The notes under the pieces: model-generated
Database searches by the model: none
Told to the model about the DNA's origin: nothing
The model's input: only the letters and a program-made list of their open reading frames with translations
Program-made: the position numbers and the translations under genes
In this document: positions 23,615 to 25,761 of the stretch, piece by piece
How positions within the stretch are numbered: the first letter of the stretch is position 1
Layout of the letters: every line of letters starts with the position of its first letter
Source: VYFG01 sp022827325
GTDB lineage: Bacteria; Pseudomonadota; Gammaproteobacteria; Arenicellales; Poriferihabitantaceae
Direction: 5' to 3'
DNA: 25,761 bases
NCBI GenBank assembly: GCA_022827325.1
Contig: JAJDTE010000149.1
Coordinates: 1-25,761 of the forward strand

Positions 23615-24895
23615 CGTTCTCTTCCTCTCATTGGTTCCGATAAATCGGTTTAATGGAAGATATGCGCCAGGGTGGTTGGTGTCAATACTCCCGGTGGCAC
23701 GCACGGAGGCGCAGGAAGCATGTGAAACAGGTTCTCCATCAGGGTGGCCGGACGTTCCGGGAGCTGACCGGAACCGCTCATTGATTCCGTTCAACCGATT
23801 TCCCGGAGTCAGACCATCTTCAGGGGCTGGATGTTCTCCGGCATCCGGGGCCACATCTTCCAAGGGTTCAACAGGAATCCCACAGATATCCGGATCATCA
23901 TCGGCTGCCCACCGTCTTTCTCCAAACTGCCCATGCCGAAGCCGCGCCACCGGGCCCCTGCGCGCCGATTCCCCGCGGGTGTACCGGGCGGGCATCTCCG
24001 GGGATTTCCAGCGGCCCGCCTGCTGGAGTTCCACCAGACTCGCCCCGGCCCGCGCGAGGCTGATCGCCGAGCCCACCCGCAGCGAATGGCCGGAAATCCT
24101 TTCATTGCCTCGCCCGCAACGGCGAATCACGATGGAACGGACGGAGCGACAGGAAAGCCGGCCTCCCACGGCCCCGCCCTTCCTGACTGAACGGAACACC
24201 GCGCATCCGGGACCGTTTCCATCGATCCCGGCCGCCGCCATCCAGGCGTCCAGCACCTCCACGGTGCGGCGCCCCAGATAACAGGTGGCGCCCATGCCTT
24301 CCTGATCCGTTTTGGAGCGGCGGACATGAAGGATTGCAGAACCGTCCGGGTCGCGCTCGATGTCGCGCACGTCGATGGCGACCATCTCCCCCACTCGGAG
24401 AAGCGCATCGGAACCCACGGCGATCAGGGCGGCATCCCGCAATCCCCGTATCGTGCCTTCACCCATGGCCCTGTCCACGACAAGATCGGCCTCCTCCCAG
24501 GTGACCCCGGCCACCTGGCCCCGACCCCTTCCAATTGAACTCCTGCGGATGCCGGCCAGAGTTCTTGCCGTCATGGGCCCGGCGGGATTCTCCATGCCAG
24601 ACATCTTCGCCCTGAACCGGGCGGCCCCGACCACCAGGGACACACTGGAAACGGACAGTCCCCGGTCGTGCAGAACGGCGATCCATTCCGACAGGGCATG
24701 GTCATCGGGGACACGCCCATCAAGCCATGCGTCCAGCCGCTCAAGGGCTCCCTGATAGGCCCTGCGGGTGCTGGCGGCAATGGAGGCATGGATCAAGGTG
24801 GCGGTAATCGGGCCGATGACGGCGGGCTCTCGATGGAACAGGGTTGCCGTGGAATCAATGGAACAATCACCAATAGCAGGCAGGACTTCGGTCAT
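23615..24895 (-). CDS. Tyrosine-type site-specific recombinase/integrase
   Basis: Integrase that cuts and rejoins DNA through a tyrosine nucleophile. From the Met at 24895 it has an N-terminal SAM-like core-binding region (about residues 30-115, with STRRAYQGALERLDAWL). The catalytic domain carries Arg167 (LLRVGEM), Lys195 (RRSKTDQ), His270 and Arg273 (GHSLRVG), Trp296 in the His/Trp position (GRW) and Tyr305 (ARYTRG), so the active site is complete. Homology ends near LRHG (about 320). After that there is no stop: the same frame crosses about 105 more codons and enters the lipoprotein gene at 23614. I therefore give 23615 as a formal end only; the protein's real C-terminus is unknown, and read-through would give a chimera ending at 22076. 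Several starts exist upstream (24961, 25075) without ribosome binding sites, so the N-terminus is also uncertain. Confidence 0.8.
23627..23801. repeat. 25-bp direct repeat pair, 150 bp apart
   Basis: CTCATTGGTTCCGATAAATC plus GGTTT (23627-23651) recurs at 23777-23801 with 20 of 25 matches. One copy abuts the lipoprotein's ribosome binding site, and both lie in the stretch between integrase homology and lipoprotein start. They could be integrase-related binding or attachment sites, or a duplicated leader from another lipoprotein gene. Confidence 0.5.
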
Positions 24896-25216
24896 GGGAA
24901 TGCGGTCGGGACTCGGGGAGTGGGTCCCGGAAGATAAAGGAGAATCGGCAAGGCTCCGCATGGCCGAAATGCCGGCACGGGGACATACCCTATGTATTTC
25001 TAGGAAAATAGGCTGCTGCCACATGCAATCCCGAGCGTAGGGCGCAGGCGTTCGCATTACTGCGCCGCCTGACATTGAACTACCGGGAAATCCGTAATCG
25101 AGCAGTGACCACGGTCAATATAACCCCAGGCAGTCAGAACGCATGATATTCTCGGCTCGCCGAGGGCCGGCCCAGGTTGGGCCAGCCCAAGGCATTTTTG
25201 TTGCGGATTTGGAACA

Positions 25217-25249
25217 CCCCCGCCGGCATGTCCGTCGGGGGCTTTTTTT
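25217..25249 (+). terminator. Intrinsic terminator on the plus strand with no visible gene before it
   Basis: A 10-position stem with one mismatch (25217-25226 with 25232-25241) and a CATGT loop is followed by a run of seven T. Its orientation stops plus-strand transcription, yet no plus-strand gene lies in the 300 bp upstream, so a small RNA or a lost gene may have been the source. Confidence 0.75.
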
Positions 25250-25271
25250 CGCCTCAAGCGCAGCGCCTTTC

Positions 25272-25296
25272 TACCCCTCTACTACGTAGAGGGGTA
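25272..25296. repeat. Perfect 10-bp inverted repeat
   Basis: TACCCCTCTA (25272-25281) and TAGAGGGGTA (25287-25296) are exact complements around a 5-nt spacer. The symmetry suits a dimeric repressor operator or a recombinase site; it lies between the terminator and the next gene. Confidence 0.6.
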
Positions 25297-25487
25297 CCTG
25301 CCGGCTCTCTCTCCAGCTCCCCGGTCACGGTCACGACCCGCCGGTACGGGCCATTCCGGGACCGTCCCTGACAGCGCAGCCGTCCCACCGCCGTCCCGCA
25401 CACGGCGTTCTTTCCAGCATCTCCATCAGGCTGCCGATCGCCGGCACGAGGAAAGTCATGGCCGCGAAGGGCCGGATGACCCGAAGG

Positions 25488-25511
25488 CCGGAGGAAGTGT
25501 TTCTCCTCCGG
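25488..25511. other. 8-bp hairpin upstream of the last gene
   Basis: CCGGAGGA (25488-25495) pairs with TCCTCCGG (25504-25511). It lies about 45 bp before the ATG at 25558 and, if transcribed, would fold in the leader. The stem contains a GGAGG-like sequence, so it could hide a decoy ribosome site. Confidence 0.45.
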
Positions 25512-25557
25512 TTCGTGGTCATCCGCGTCTTCCCATCATCCCTTGCCCGGAGGCCCC

Positions 25558-25761
25558 ATGATCCCCTCGATCCAGTCCCTGAAGAATGACACGTTCCTCA
25601 TGCACGTCACCGGCGACGGTCTGCCCGACGACCGGTTCGCCGTCCAGTTCTTCCAGTCCAAGGCCAACGGCGACATCGTTCCCGTGCACCCGGAAGAATC
25701 CCTTGCCAAGGGGAAACCCCGTCCCTCGATCATGACGCTCGAGAAGGTCCGGGCGCTGCGG
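25558..25761 (+). CDS. Hypothetical protein, 3' end outside the window
   Basis: A plus-strand gene starts at an ATG preceded by GGAGG (25549-25553) with a 4-nt spacing, a strong ribosome binding site. The visible 68 residues begin MIPSIQSLKNDTFLMHV and include RFAVQFFQSKANGDIVPV, a mixed beta-like pattern with no membrane segment or signal peptide. The high-GC third positions (many C/G-ending codons) fit real coding DNA like the integrase region. I recognise no family. It may belong to the same mobile element as the integrase, since it begins about 660 bp from it and diverges from it. Confidence 0.6.
   Translation, partial: MIPSIQSLKNDTFLMHVTGDGLPDDRFAVQFFQSKANGDIVPVHPEESLAKGKPRPSIMTLEKVRALR

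Larger units (their letters stand above)
24896..25557. other. Structured non-coding region beside the integrase
   Basis: About 660 bp without a convincing gene. It contains GC-rich stem-loops at 25151-25164 and 25169-25183, an intrinsic terminator (25217-25249), a perfect 10-bp inverted repeat (25272-25296) and another hairpin (25488-25511). Such density near an integrase suits an attachment or regulatory region, but no tRNA gene or obvious att core was found. Confidence 0.5.

Noticed and set aside
22076..25075. A single 999-residue integrase-lipoprotein fusion.
   Set aside because: The lipoprotein has its own ribosome binding site, start codon, signal peptide and lipobox in the middle of the frame; an internal signal peptide would make no sense in a cytoplasmic recombinase.

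Overview
The window looks like chromosomal DNA of a Gram-negative bacterium, most likely a gammaproteobacterium. The evidence is an outer-membrane porin ending in Phe, an LpxL/HtrB-type lipid A acyltransferase, Kdo-transferase-like enzymes, an autotransporter barrel and a lipoprotein with a Gram-negative lipobox. Base composition is patchy: GC-rich at the ends (IS21 remnant, autotransporter, integrase), intermediate in the sugar cluster, and AT-richer near 7.4-9.1 kb and 19-22 kb. This fits an accessory region assembled from several sources. No rRNA, tRNA or CRISPR array was found.

Layout. 1-797: 3' part of an IS21-family element (istB and repeated right-end sequence). 1398-2726: autotransporter beta-barrel remnant with an in-frame stop. 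2932-3327: small Mrr_N-type winged-helix protein. 3534-4682: porin with a good sigma-70-like promoter and a strong bidirectional terminator. 4743-7053: TPR-sulfotransferase and a possible small upstream ORF. 7384-9142: GT92-like glycosyltransferase and polysaccharide pyruvyl transferase-like protein. 9890-13627 (+): neuC and two translationally coupled GT30 (WaaA/KdtA-like) transferases. 13610-16055 (-), convergent with them: Gfo/Idh oxidoreductase, SDR and CMP-nonulosonate synthetase. 16469-17576: lipid A acyltransferase coupled to the C-terminal stump of a DUF2064-like protein, next to an orphan IS3-like end. 17943-18971: neuB. 19381-20550: KpsS/LipB-like capsule protein (PF05159). 20898-23614: Cys-rich membrane-anchored protein of unknown function and a PPC/TbpB-like lipoprotein. 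23615-24895: tyrosine recombinase. 24896-25557: structured non-coding DNA. 25558-end: start of an unknown gene.

How it fits together. The core is a surface-glycan region. NeuC, NeuB and NeuA make and activate a nonulosonic acid (sialic- or legionaminic-like), and the Gfo/Idh and SDR enzymes recall the Campylobacter Ptm set. Two GT30 paralogues and a KpsS-like protein are candidate transferases for Kdo or the nonulosonate. The pyruvyl transferase-like, sulfotransferase and GT92-like genes could add decorations. The genes are split between strands and separated by gene stumps and mobile-element ends, so the locus appears rearranged. Coupling two GT30 enzymes to nonulosonate synthesis is the most unusual biology here. 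The in-frame TGA in the autotransporter and the integrase-lipoprotein read-through frame are the main annotation traps.
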